Origin: Paragonimus skrjabini miyazakii
Taxonomy: Eukaryota; Platyhelminthes; Trematoda; Plagiorchiida; Troglotrematidae
Assembly (NCBI GenBank): GCA_014338405.1
Contig: JTDE01000230.1
Location: 124,561-188,560, forward strand
Length of the DNA: 64,000 bases
Direction: 5' to 3'
Within the stretch, counting starts at the first letter, position 1. Every line of letters starts with the position of its first letter. The notes under the pieces were generated by a model, which had not been told where the DNA came from, ran no database searches, and was given only the letters and a program-made list of their open reading frames with translations. The translations under genes were made by a program, and so were the position numbers. Shown one piece after another: positions 42,601 through 54,600 of the stretch.

Positions 42601-45600
42601 AACGTGTCAAACAATACCGAGAAGGAAAGTTCCAACAGATAAGTAGTGATAATTGTAAAGAAACAAGAGGAAAGCAAACATTTCATGCGTAGTCATGGTA
42701 CAAAACTCGTCATAATCGTTTACTGCACACAGCAAAGACAAATAGAGGCAAGCTGAGAATCGGCCTTCTACAAATAAACCAAACATGTTTCAAAGGATTC
42801 ATCATTCTATATAATACCGAATACAAGACGGAAAACTTGCCAGACAATCTTCAATAGATCCAGCAGAAACGTTCATCTAGTTGACAAGTTACAGAGTAAG
42901 ACTTCGAGGATTGGTTCAACGGTTCACACTGGTTTTTATTTTTTTAGGTGGTTTATGTTCCAACTCTCCATGTAACCTCGGTATATCACTGTTGATTTCA
43001 TGTTGACCGAGAATATGTTTCATCAGTCATCTTATCTTCTTGGACGTCTTATGACGTTTAATCCGAACCACTACCTCTAAAATCATCTGCCTAGGCAGCA
43101 ACATCATATGAGTCAATGGAAGTACAAATTGTAGTTTTTCATTCTCAGGTCACATCTCATTTAAAAATATTCCGCCTAAATCTGCTCTGACGACTTCCTT
43201 CAACACTTTTCAATAAAAACTGCTATTTCGGGATGAGTCGTGTATATCCAGGACACCGGAAAGAACAAATCATGTTGAACGTAAAAGCACATAACGGAAA
43301 TTGTTCAAAAAACAATGATTTGTTTTAGCCTTATATCCGTATACTTTCTTTGTCCGACTAGCTTCAATGGATGAAAGATGGAAACAGAATAGAAAATGGT
43401 TCTGTTCGCATTAAGATTTTACACACCCTGAAACTCAACGAATCAAAAAACTCCACTCAGCATTATCAACACCATCAGTTCAATACCAGCTCAGATGGAT
43501 TCTTCGATGAGGGTGCTCATGCTATTAGCTGGCTTATCATCCACTCAACGGAAATAGAAGATGAGGGTGTGTACACGTGTATAGCGACTAACGAAGCCGG
43601 ACGTCGAACATCCAATCAGGCACGGCTAACGATTCACGGTGAGTCAAACGAATGTACCGCAGTTTAGACTTATTTCGTGTTTCGTGAGCCAGTTGCACAA
43701 CTTTAAAAAAATTTTCGTTTGACCTATTGGGAATTTTTCACTCGTATGTGGAAGATACTGCACACACGTTTCTGACAACTGTAACAATCTTAAAATCGAG
43801 GATGACTGGTTTCAAATCGCTACTCATTTTAAACCTACCATGACTTCCGACACAATTCCAGATTGATTATCAATCTCTACAAAATAAATAAATCTGTTAA
43901 GTGTTAAGTTTTCTAAATACTCTGCCACCAGTCTAGTTCAACTTATCTCACATTAATAATATTCTTTTTAGAATACTATCGATCCAGTCCAATTTGATTA
44001 GTTCAATCCTTGACATGTTTGGAATAGATTGCAGGGAAATAGGAACTTTAATCAAAGCGCTGTAAAACTCGCATGCAAGCTAGGACCTTTTCAAAACTTG
44101 CCTAGATTAAACCTCATACAATAATTACCCGACGAAGAACATCGCTCACATGTTTTACACTCGAATGCCACGTACTTTTCGTACGGTTACGTTCCTACAT
44201 CTTCAAGGTTATCTCAAAAGATTACCGTTGTTGCAAATACACAACGTGTCCTCACCCACCTAGGTTTGCAGCACGTGCTAACCACACAGATGCTCCAGAA
44301 TGATTTACAATTTTGAAAGTAGCCACGTCACCGATACCTGTGATAGTGTGGTCGATCTCTGTTCACGATTTACTTGGTGAGCGAGGTCACTAAGTGACAC
44401 GTTGTCTTTCAGAATGCCGAAAATTAGTATTTGCTAGAAACAGACCGTTATCAGCACAAAGCTGAAACAAACGTTCGCCGATTGCCGTAAAATCTTCAGC
44501 CGTAAAATCTTCAGCCAGCACTATAATGTCCGTGCATAGCATATTGTGCAGAAGGTTGATGAACTGGTGATAAAAATTCAATTTAGCTGCGTCTGGATCA
44601 TAGCCTGTGAGAGCATATGCCGCATCAACAAACTCGTTGTGTTTAATGCCTATCGTTGTGCTAACTGTATGTTTGAGTCTGACAGCATAAACATGACTGT
44701 TGACAGACATCCAGTCAGACAGCACCCAATCCATGTATGCGTTGAGGGTAATTCCAACAACAGTCTGATCAATTTCTTCGGTTGCAGGGTTTCCAAACAA
44801 GCCCACATTACACGCGCATGGTGGAACAGTCGTTAGAGAGTGACTATGTAGCACTACGCCAGAATTCCGAAGCTGTGTTCAAATTAAGAAGCAGATGTCG
44901 ATGTTCAGATTCTTCAGCGTACTTGAAAGAGCTGTTGGTGTATCTGTACAAACGTTAGAACACTGAAGCGGTCAGGTTTAAATGGTATCTGGGGGTAAGC
45001 ACGAGGCTGTGTTGATCGGGCTTTTGACACATTATCGTTTTGTTTGTGAGCTTCGAGGTATGTAGCAATGATGTGGTGTGTGTGTTTGTGTGAAAACGTC
45101 AGTTTGTCTGGCATCCATTATCCATGGAGGTTATTTTTGTTTTTCAGTTTGTATATGTAGGTATCCGTCATGATCAGTGAAATGTTGGTTTTGGCTCTGA
45201 GCTGCAGTAAGGCTCATCTCGGCTTGACGTGTTTGGGCAGACTTTATTACGGTCATTCTGATTAAGTCCAAACTGCTTTAAAACAACGTCATTGCTAAAA
45301 TGTCTTGGAAATGTGTTGGAAAATTTTCACTCTAACAAACAAATGGTGAGTTGATATCATAGGCTTAAAGAGCACAATGTGAATAGTTGCTTAAATCGAA
45401 AATGAAGCTCGTAGGCGTCTTCAATAAACGGACTGTGAATGAGCATGTATTTATTCTAATCTTCAGCTTAAATCGCACTAGCTAGTTCATCGAGGAGTTG
45501 ACCAAATTCCCAAATGTCAGGGGGAGAGGACTGTAATCCAGATGCCGATTGTTAATAACCGATTACTTTGCACGGACTTCAACAAGTTTCATGCCAAAAA

Positions 45601-48600
45601 CAGCGTTCAGTACAATTATTTGTGTTCCACCATAATTCCACTGCAAATCAGAACTGTCCATTTCAATTGGTTTTGATTTAATTCGGGTAATGCTCAATTC
45701 AAAAACGAGATTCTGGATAGAAGACAGAGGTATTTTTCCGAGATACTGCATGAACTAATTTGTCGGGTGAGATACATTTTTGAGTTTCTTGGGAGGGCAC
45801 AAAGCGTTAGTGCACACAAACGTAATTTTTGTTTAAGTTAACTTCAAATCAGAACGAATCAGACATAGACGGACGGTTTGTCTGCGTTACAACACCGAAA
45901 ATGGATGTCTGAATGTGGATGCGGTGTTCAGCTGCAGAATGTCCTACTGGCTGAATAATAATGTTTCTAACCATTGTTAACCATTCTATGGCTTTGAGCT
46001 CTCGGGTCTGCGTACAAATGAACCGCAGTCTGTTCCTTGTCTCAAGTGCCTCAAGCTTTCAGTGAAATTTTGTTCGTATTTCCGACCAGGAAACAAACTG
46101 AATTACTGATCTGAAAAGTGTCTCAGTAGACATGAACGCGGTTTCCAAATGATCACCGTAACACACTTTGTGTAAACAGAAATTTATTTTCTATAGTAAG
46201 AGTACACATCGTGAAACATTGCAATACCCCACTGGAAAATTCTGTCTGTGAATTCCACTTCAAATAGTGCTAGTTGTTAGACAATAAAACAGACTTATTC
46301 AACGTGCGTTTCGACTGAGAACTTATGTAGTGATTGGTGTTGGTAAGTTTGATGCTTATCTCCTAGCCGTGCGCAAGAGGTGTTGAATAAATTGGTTTCG
46401 TGTGGGTTAACGAATAGTGCATTCATGTTCTCACATTAGACACTCGGTTAGAAGGAGGTCTGAACAAAAATTTCGTCCCCATACCATGGTTGTATATCAC
46501 AGATATTTTTCCTTCGATAGGAAGCTATACGTTGTCTAGTGGGACTTGCTGAAGGAACGTACAACATAAGTATTGACCAAAAACCACGCTGAACTGAACC
46601 AAGCAACGAAACGTTTAGTTTCCAAGTGCTCACCATAGTGCTCACCTCCTGAGCATTCTTAGCAAACATTTATTGATACAGAATATCCTGGTGAGGAAGA
46701 AGACGAGGCTACTTGTGAAGCCCCCGAGAACCCAACTGAGCAACATGAGGAAATCAGTGAGTGGAAAATGAAACTGTAATCATCTTGGTTTATACCCTTG
46801 AGTTTAGCAGATGTAAAAGATAGTCAGCACAATAGTTTATTTTTGGTTATTCATCAAAGAATCAATAATGTCGCAATTCACAAGTCACAGCTGTTGAGTG
46901 AGCAAAACCAAAATCGACCAATCACAAAGTGGTTTAAAATCAGTTCGGGTTAAAGAACATTTGGAGTCAAAATTGACTTCGGAAGTACGCAATTAAGTGA
47001 CAAGAGACTACGGTAACCTTGAAGTTCAAGATTATACGGTGAGTTTATTTTGCACATTTGTGATCTTTTTAACAAAACTAACTTCACTTTCGATGCAGTC
47101 AGAACAGAAAATCTGACTTCTTTGGATAGACAACAGGGTAAGAGTTAAGTGAGATAGGAAACCAGTTCAGGCAAAACCATTAACCTGATTCAGCATGAGG
47201 GTATGGAAACTGAAATATAATTGAATGCAGTGTCATTAAGCTTTTGTGTTAATTGATATATTTGTTTTGAATAAATTGGACATCACTCACAAATGACCGC
47301 AGCTGTTGCTTCTCCATAGACTTTTCAGCGGCCGCCTTTGAAAATAAGCAATATACTTGAGTTCCGCTCTTTTTGAAGCTTGTCAGTTTTGCATTTCCTT
47401 GACATAGCCAGGAATTAACCTCTGGCCTCGCCTTCATAAGGCAACCATATGGATCACTGCGTCATTGACCTCGCACTAGGCACAACCGAATTGTCAAATG
47501 CAAAGGCTCAGCCACAATCACTTGTGAGTAATCTTCAGGTTTCCCGATCGCCTTGAAAGGGGACAGTACTTATTCTGTTAACTCCAGAGTATACATAGTT
47601 GAACTTGTATATTTGTTCATGCTTATCCTTCACTGGAATATATTAGTAATTCCGAAATATGCATCAGAAGTAAGAATATAGATGCGTGTATATGATATGA
47701 TGCCGGCGATGCAAACAGATATCTCTGATCGGAGCCACGTCAAAGTAACTACTGTTTTGAATGATGCCATTGCATCGAACCGGGTCGAGGTACAGCTTAT
47801 TTGTATCAGTGTTTGCCGGTAGCCAAAAACTGGCAAACAGAAAGCGTATTAATGGGCAGAAGAGTGACGATTGACCACAAGTACCTAGATGTATGGGAAA
47901 TACTTTGTAAGTGTCTGAACACCTAAAAGGACTTTGAAGACGTAATTTTTTTTCCCCCAACTGTGCGTCATATTGCGAACATCCATTATGAGAGGCTTAA
48001 TCAGTAGTAATGCGCACTTTAACACAGGCACCCATATAGCTAGACAAGAAGCCGTTTACCGTTTCCAGTGCATAACTGGGGATCAATAATACTTTGAGTC
48101 ACGTTTGAAAACTGTCTTACTGAAAAATGAAATACTACATTGTGATCGAAAGGTTTTTGAGATTATGCCGACAGACCGACAATATACGGAGTGCATTTGT
48201 ATATTTTGTATTCCTACTAGTGTAGCCTGACCCCAAGGGTAAAATTGATGCTTGAACACGGTTTTGTTCATCATTCAAAATTACAAAGTTCAAGGAAATT
48301 TACTTGTTCAATCGGGTTGAAATTCTGGTTGAGCCTTAGTGTCTAAATGTTGTGTAACAATCAAAAAATAGGTTGCGAGTGCACGAAACGAATGGGCCTC
48401 TACAGTTCATTTAATATTATCCCACTCCATAGACGTCGATGGTGTTCAAATTTAATCATTAGTCAGTAGCATCCTTTCGAGTGTTTCTTTTGCGGTAAAA
48501 AAAATAATTTTTTCGATTCCAGTTCAGACGTGCCGACGAGGTTATGAGCTGTTTAATAGTAACTGGTGTACGTCCGAATCTTAAGGCCTTCCGTGCGAAT

Positions 48601-51600
48601 TCGTTTGCAACTTGGGACACATTTTCTCCCTCTCGTTAGGGTGAACAGTCCAAAATATTACTGCTAGATAGCTTTTGGCTAACTGGGAAGTGACAAAGAA
48701 TACAATGTAAACAGAAGCATATGGTGCCTTCATGTCAATGTCATTTAGATTGGTCTGCCTGACTCCCACCACTGTTGTCAAAACATCTTTCCTACTGCTG
48801 GTTTTAATCCAGGTTTGTAGAACAAACCGTGTGTTACGTCCGCTGCAGAAACGTTGGGAAAGATATTTGCGCGCTCAGAATGATTGGTTATAGAGGTAGT
48901 ACCATCGGCATGACGACTTTGACACCGACATACGCCAAATAAATAGTTCCTAACAAACTGGAACAACAGGCGTTTAGAAAAACGATGATGTTCAAAGGGA
49001 ATTTCCATCTTAAGGTATATTCTGAGGCGATCACTGAGCTAGGCTCTTAGTTCAAATCTAAAATAGCTATCTGTTTTTACAAATCCTGTCAGTACGTTTA
49101 CACGGGAGTGTTTGAATGGAACACAGACATCTTACCTGGAAATAGACCACTTTTAGTTAGATGCCAAAAGGCGGTTGATCAGTGAACACCTTCTCAGTGC
49201 CATCCTTGTTATTCTTAGTTGATTAACAGCGTAGACTGGTGTTTATTTTCCCTCCAACTACGAGGTGAAAGTGGTCGTTATTTGGAAAATATAAAGGTGA
49301 AATTTGTGCTCTGTAGTTGTGGTTTGCAGTTCTGTACTTCAGTTACACCGGAAGTGATTTTCCAGTCCATTTACCGCTGTCACACTCGTCATTCAATTAA
49401 TTAAATTTCATAATCTGGTCACCAGCGGAATTCGGTTGCACGGTCCAACGTTTTGCTTTCAGAAAAAAATTGTCTGTCTCTTACGATTACCATAGACCTG
49501 GTTATTTACTTGACAACTTGGGAGGTCTAGTCGGCTGCCTACTTGCTCTCTCATTCAGAACCGTTTACCGTAATTGTGTGACAAGCCGCTTTTGAGTCTG
49601 ACAGCTTGACAACCACAATGATGTATATGTTGTGTAAATGACCCGATAATGATTAGCCAACATAACCAGAATTGGGTATATTGACCTTCGTATGCGTGAC
49701 GGTTTTTAAACACCGACTGATTAATCCATAGTCATAAGACCATAACTGTCAGCCACTCAACAGTGCAATAATTGCAGCCGTTGTTGTCATTGTAAAACAA
49801 CCAAAACCACAACAAAGACAAAATTCGATTAAGCGCTGCACAACGAAACTTCCAATTTCAAAGAGATCCCGAAATATATATTATGGAGATAGCCAATGAA
49901 ATGTGACCTGACTACTGCTGCTTTCAAAGTCCACCAACAGCATTTGTATAGAAACATAAACGTCATTATCAGCTAGAGTTGGTAAATAGTTTTGATATCA
50001 TTCTGAAACTGTTGTGTAACACTACAATCAGACACATCGAAATCCATTCTGCAGTTCTGCAGCTATCTGGTGAACATAAGTTTACTGTCTCTGAATTAGA
50101 TGTGATTAATATTTTTGAAATACTGTATGTTAGTGCCTTTGCTGGTAGTCATGGTAATATTATCTGCTCGGGGATCAATACTGCGGGGACGGTATGAGGG
50201 TGAGTGATTGGCAGTAGCATATTTTTGCCTATCCACCCTGCCATGTGCAGCAGATAGGGCGGCCCGGTTTAGCCTGCGCGACGGCCGATGCAGTATGGTA
50301 TTTGGTTTATGTTGTATCATCATGGGTTTTATAGGCTTGGGATACTGCCAGGACGCCCAGACCTAGACAGGAGAACAATTAGGGCCCTCAACCAAAACCT
50401 TTGGCTCGAAAGCCTGTACCGCAAGGCAGCAGGTGACACACGTACACACACGTAGCAGCATCAACCATCCAGCACAGGCTCGACAGTCACAACGCAGGAC
50501 ATTCGGTACATTCACATAAAGATAATGCTGCATAGACAAACCAACCACACATAAAGCACAGACAAACCAATCACGAGTACAGAGAATCAGATCAGGGAGA
50601 GAAAAATAACATACTCAACCGAAGCGCAACACACTGACACCACACAGAGCGAACGCATCTGCTTTTTGTCTGGCTGCTCCCCTTTGGCCAATCTGACATG
50701 GTTGAACCTGCAACAGACATGGATACATACACATACGCAAACTGTTCGCATTCAAACGGGGTCGTACGTAAATGGACTTACGTGCACACGGGAACTGGAC
50801 AACAAGTCTAAATAAGATTGGGAAACACCGGGTTCCAGACCTGCTCTAACTTATGATTAAAGACTTCGGCTGTTGAAGATTCGAGAGGCTACTACGTATT
50901 CACAACTCTTTTGGAGAAGAATGACGCATGCGTTTATTCACTATATGTCGGCTTGTAGATGATGATAGATATGGGATTTTTCACTGGTTGAAAGAAGGTA
51001 CTAGTGGAATGTCAATAAGACTCATTGAGGCCTTGAAAATGCCTATAGTCTCCACGAAGCCTTTTCGTTCGATTAACAAAAGGCAAGGGATTTCGGTTAA
51101 CTAGAATGAACTCAACTTTCAGTAACCCGAAGAGCAACCTTAAACAGGCCAGAGGATGCAAGACGCTCTGTGTTGGAGCATGGAATGTGCGCACGCTTCT
51201 GGATCGAAGCAGCTCCAAAGGACGGTCAGAACGGCGCACTGCACTGATCGCGATGGAACTGCGTCGCTATGGAATCGACGTAACAGCCTTGAGCGAGACA
51301 AGGCTTGCGGACCAAGGTAAGTTATGGGAAGCAGGTGCCGTGTAAACCTTCTACTGGATAGGTTACCCGACAGACGGTGCTCGGGAGCATGGTGTCTGTT
51401 TTGCAGTCGCCGATCGCATCAACGCTTTGATGATAGGCGAATTGCACGGCATCAGCCCTCGAATGCTGTCTATGCGCCCGCGACTCGGTCGAGGTAAATG
51501 TGCTACATTTATTAGCGTTTATGGTTCAACTATGTGTCACGCTGATGATACAAAGGATCAGTTCTATGATCAACTGTCCTCCACAATTCGGTCGGTGCCT

Positions 51601-54600
51601 GTGACTGATTGACTGTTTGTCTTGGGTGACTTAAACGCTCGAGTCGGGCGCGACTCGGTAGCATGGCCGGGAGTCCTCGGACCCTACCACATTGGTTCAG
51701 TGAACGAGAACGGTGGTCGTCTGCTCCGCCTGTGTGCTACTCACGAGCTGGCTATCACAAACACCCGATTTCAGCTGGATGCGAGCGATATCACGACGTG
51801 GACCCATCCACGAAGCGGCCATCACTACATGCTTGACTACCTGATTGTGCGACAGCGCGACATTCGTGAAGTGCGTATCACGCGAGTGATGCGCGGCGCC
51901 GAATGTAGCACCGATCATAGACTGGTCAGGACCAAATTATTTCTCCATGTACGCAAGTCTGTCTATTGTAGATCTTCCGGACAACGGCACAAGTTGGATA
52001 TCAAACGACTGGAGAACTGCGAGACGAAGGCTGCTATTCAGTGTGCAGTTTCCGCTCGTCTGAACGACGTGCCTGTATCCACTACGCCTGAAGGTATGTG
52101 GTGGTTCATCAAGGAACGGATCACGACGGCAGCCACTGAGACGATTGGTGTGAAACGCCAGAAACGCCCGGACTGGTTCGACGACAACAACGCGGTTATC
52201 GCCGAATTGGTACGAGAGAAGAATACCGCGTTTGCTGCCTCCAAAGTGGACCCAGACAATGAAGCGAAGAAGGCGACGTTCCGAATTATCAGCCGTCAAC
52301 TGGCCTAGCGTGTTCGCGGAATTAAGAACAACTGGTGGATGAAGCAGGGTGAGCGGATGCAGGACTTCGCAGATCGTCGGCAGCATAAAGAGTTCCACGA
52401 TTCGCTCAAGGCGATATTCGGCCCATTTATATAGTCTACTAAAGCACTGGTAGATGGGGACACCGGCTGTTCGTGCACCCAGCTAGAGGGCATCATGAAA
52501 GTCTGGCACAAACACTTTGGTAGCCTACTAAATCATCCTGCTATCATTGATCGGGTAACCGTGAATAGCCTGCCGCAACACGCCATCACTCCTTCACTTG
52601 CTCTTGCTCCTGATTTACTAGAATTGCAGAGAGCGATTGGTCAACTTCGCAACGGGAAGGCTGCAGGTGAAGATGGCCAATTTTCCTAAGGAGCAATGCG
52701 GATTGCGGGAGAATCGGAGTACGATTGACCTGGTGTTCGCTGCTCGACAGCTCCAAGAGAAGTGCCGGGAACGCAACCAGCCTCTGTATGCCCTCTTCGT
52801 CGACTTCACCAAGGCGTTCGATTCCGTGAGCCGCGAGGCGCTGTGGACGGTGCTTGGTAAGTTTGGATGTCCAGGTGAGTTCATCAATTTGATTAGATTG
52901 TTGCATGTGGGCATGAGGGCGAAGGTGCAATCGTGTGGATCTACCTTTGATGATTTTGACATTGTCACTGGCGTGAAGCAAGGTTGTGTCCTGGCTCCAT
53001 CCCTGTTTAGCTTATATTTGACTGCCATGCTAACAGTTGCTTTTCAGGAATCTGGGGAGGACGGTGTTAAGGTAGAGTACCGGACGGATGGGCGCCTACT
53101 AAATATTCGATGTTTCGGCGCCCCAACCCTGTTACACACCCCAATGATGCGCATGCTTCTGTTCGCAGATGACAGCGCGCTGTTTGCACATAGCGAGGAC
53201 GAACTACAGCGACTGACCACGGCTTTCACGACCGCGGCATCCAAGTTTGGACTGGATGTCAACACAGGTAAGACATTTTCTTTCTTTCAGCCTTCTCCGG
53301 GCGGAGGTGCTGTCTGTGCACCTTCACCCCAAATTCGCATCAATGGAGATGTTGTCGGCAGTTGCAAAGATTTCTGCTACTTGGGCAGCAATCTGTCCAC
53401 CGATCTGTCGGTAGACCGCGAGTTGAGAGCTCGTGTGGCAAAGGCCAGTACTGCTTTCGGACGTCTTGAAAGACGTGTGTGGAAGAACCACAGTCTGAAG
53501 CCAGGCACTAAGCTGTTTGTTTACCGCTCAGTGGTGCTGTCTACACTGCTGTACGGTTGTGAGACTTAAACATTGTATCAGCGGAACGTGCGCTATCTGA
53601 ACCACTTTCATTTGCAATGTCTAAGACGAATCTTGGGTATTCTGTGGTTGGACATGGTTCCGAACACTGAGGTACTGCGGCGAGCGGACATGAACGGGAT
53701 GGAAGCCTTGCTGATGTTGAACCAGCTTCGTTGGCTGGATCACGTCCGTCGGATGGGCAATGGCCGTATCCCGAACCAGGTGTTGTACGGACAACTGAGA
53801 TCAGGTAAGCGAAGTCCTGATGGTCAGAAGCTGAGATACCAGGATGCTGTGCAGGTAAGTCTCTCACGTTGTAAAATTGACCTTAGGTGTTGGGAAGACT
53901 TAGCGTTGAACCGGACTGCTTGGAGGAATACAATTCGGACGGGCGTCCGCGAGTTCGACGAGCAGTTATTGCGCGGCCGAGAACGAAGGCGCACGGTACG
54001 CAAAGGAACCATCGGTGCCATAGGTCGTGGTGACATGACTATATTGCGTTGCGATGTGTGCGGCCGCGAATGCGCTGGCCGTTTGGGATTAGTTGGTCAC
54101 CAACGTACTCATAGTGCACCGTCGGCGAAGAGACAACGAGTACGTTAGTCTAAGGTAGGTCATATCAGCATATCCGTTCTGCTTTTGTTAATAATTGCAT
54201 CGACCAAGACCATGGTCGTTTGGCAACTAATCTGCTCCTCTTTTCATTAGCGGTGCACACTAGGGTTCTACTGTAGGCTCATTATTGTTCGTAGCGTTTG
54301 TTCTTGAACTTCCACAAATTTTAAGTTACCTGGTTCAGTTGTAAGTTGATAATAAAAAAATGAGGAATAGTGGATGATAAGATCTACGAAGTAAACTTGA
54401 CAATGTAAATCTTGCCGGCTTCCAGTTAACTTTCCTAAATGTAAAGAGGTGTACGTGGGTTGCTCCTCAAGCGCCGAGTAGTTTGTTGCTGCAAATAGTT
54501 GAGCACAACATTCCAGAAGGAAATCTAATGAATGATTCTTTAAGAAAACCCCTGTCACTCGCCTAACAACGACCTAAGGACGAGGGAAGTCAACATGGCC

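Larger units (their letters stand above)
50190..54200 (+). mobile_element. RTE-like APE-type non-LTR retrotransposon, dead copy
   Basis: A compositionally distinct block, richer in G+C than the intron around it. The stretch 50190-50840 has no long frame and looks like a 5' untranslated leader. From 51106 to 52689 frame 1 encodes the apurinic-type endonuclease and linker; from 52637 to 54148 frame 2 encodes the reverse transcriptase and a C-terminal zinc finger. At least five in-frame stops, a frame change and an internal deletion make it inactive. The 5' and 3' ends are estimates because target-site duplications were not identified. The stretch 50840-51105 is of uncertain origin. It is inserted in intron 3 in the same orientation as the host gene. 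Confidence 0.85.

Noticed and set aside
44546..44836. 96-codon plus-strand open frame
   Set aside because: It is the complement of the endonuclease fragment on the minus strand.
49206..49404. Acceptor-like TTGTTATTCTTAG followed by TTGATTAACAGC, resembling the start of the TSP1 exon
   Set aside because: In the required phase it hits a stop after two codons, and there is no W-x2-W or cysteine pattern. The likeness is limited to the acceptor.
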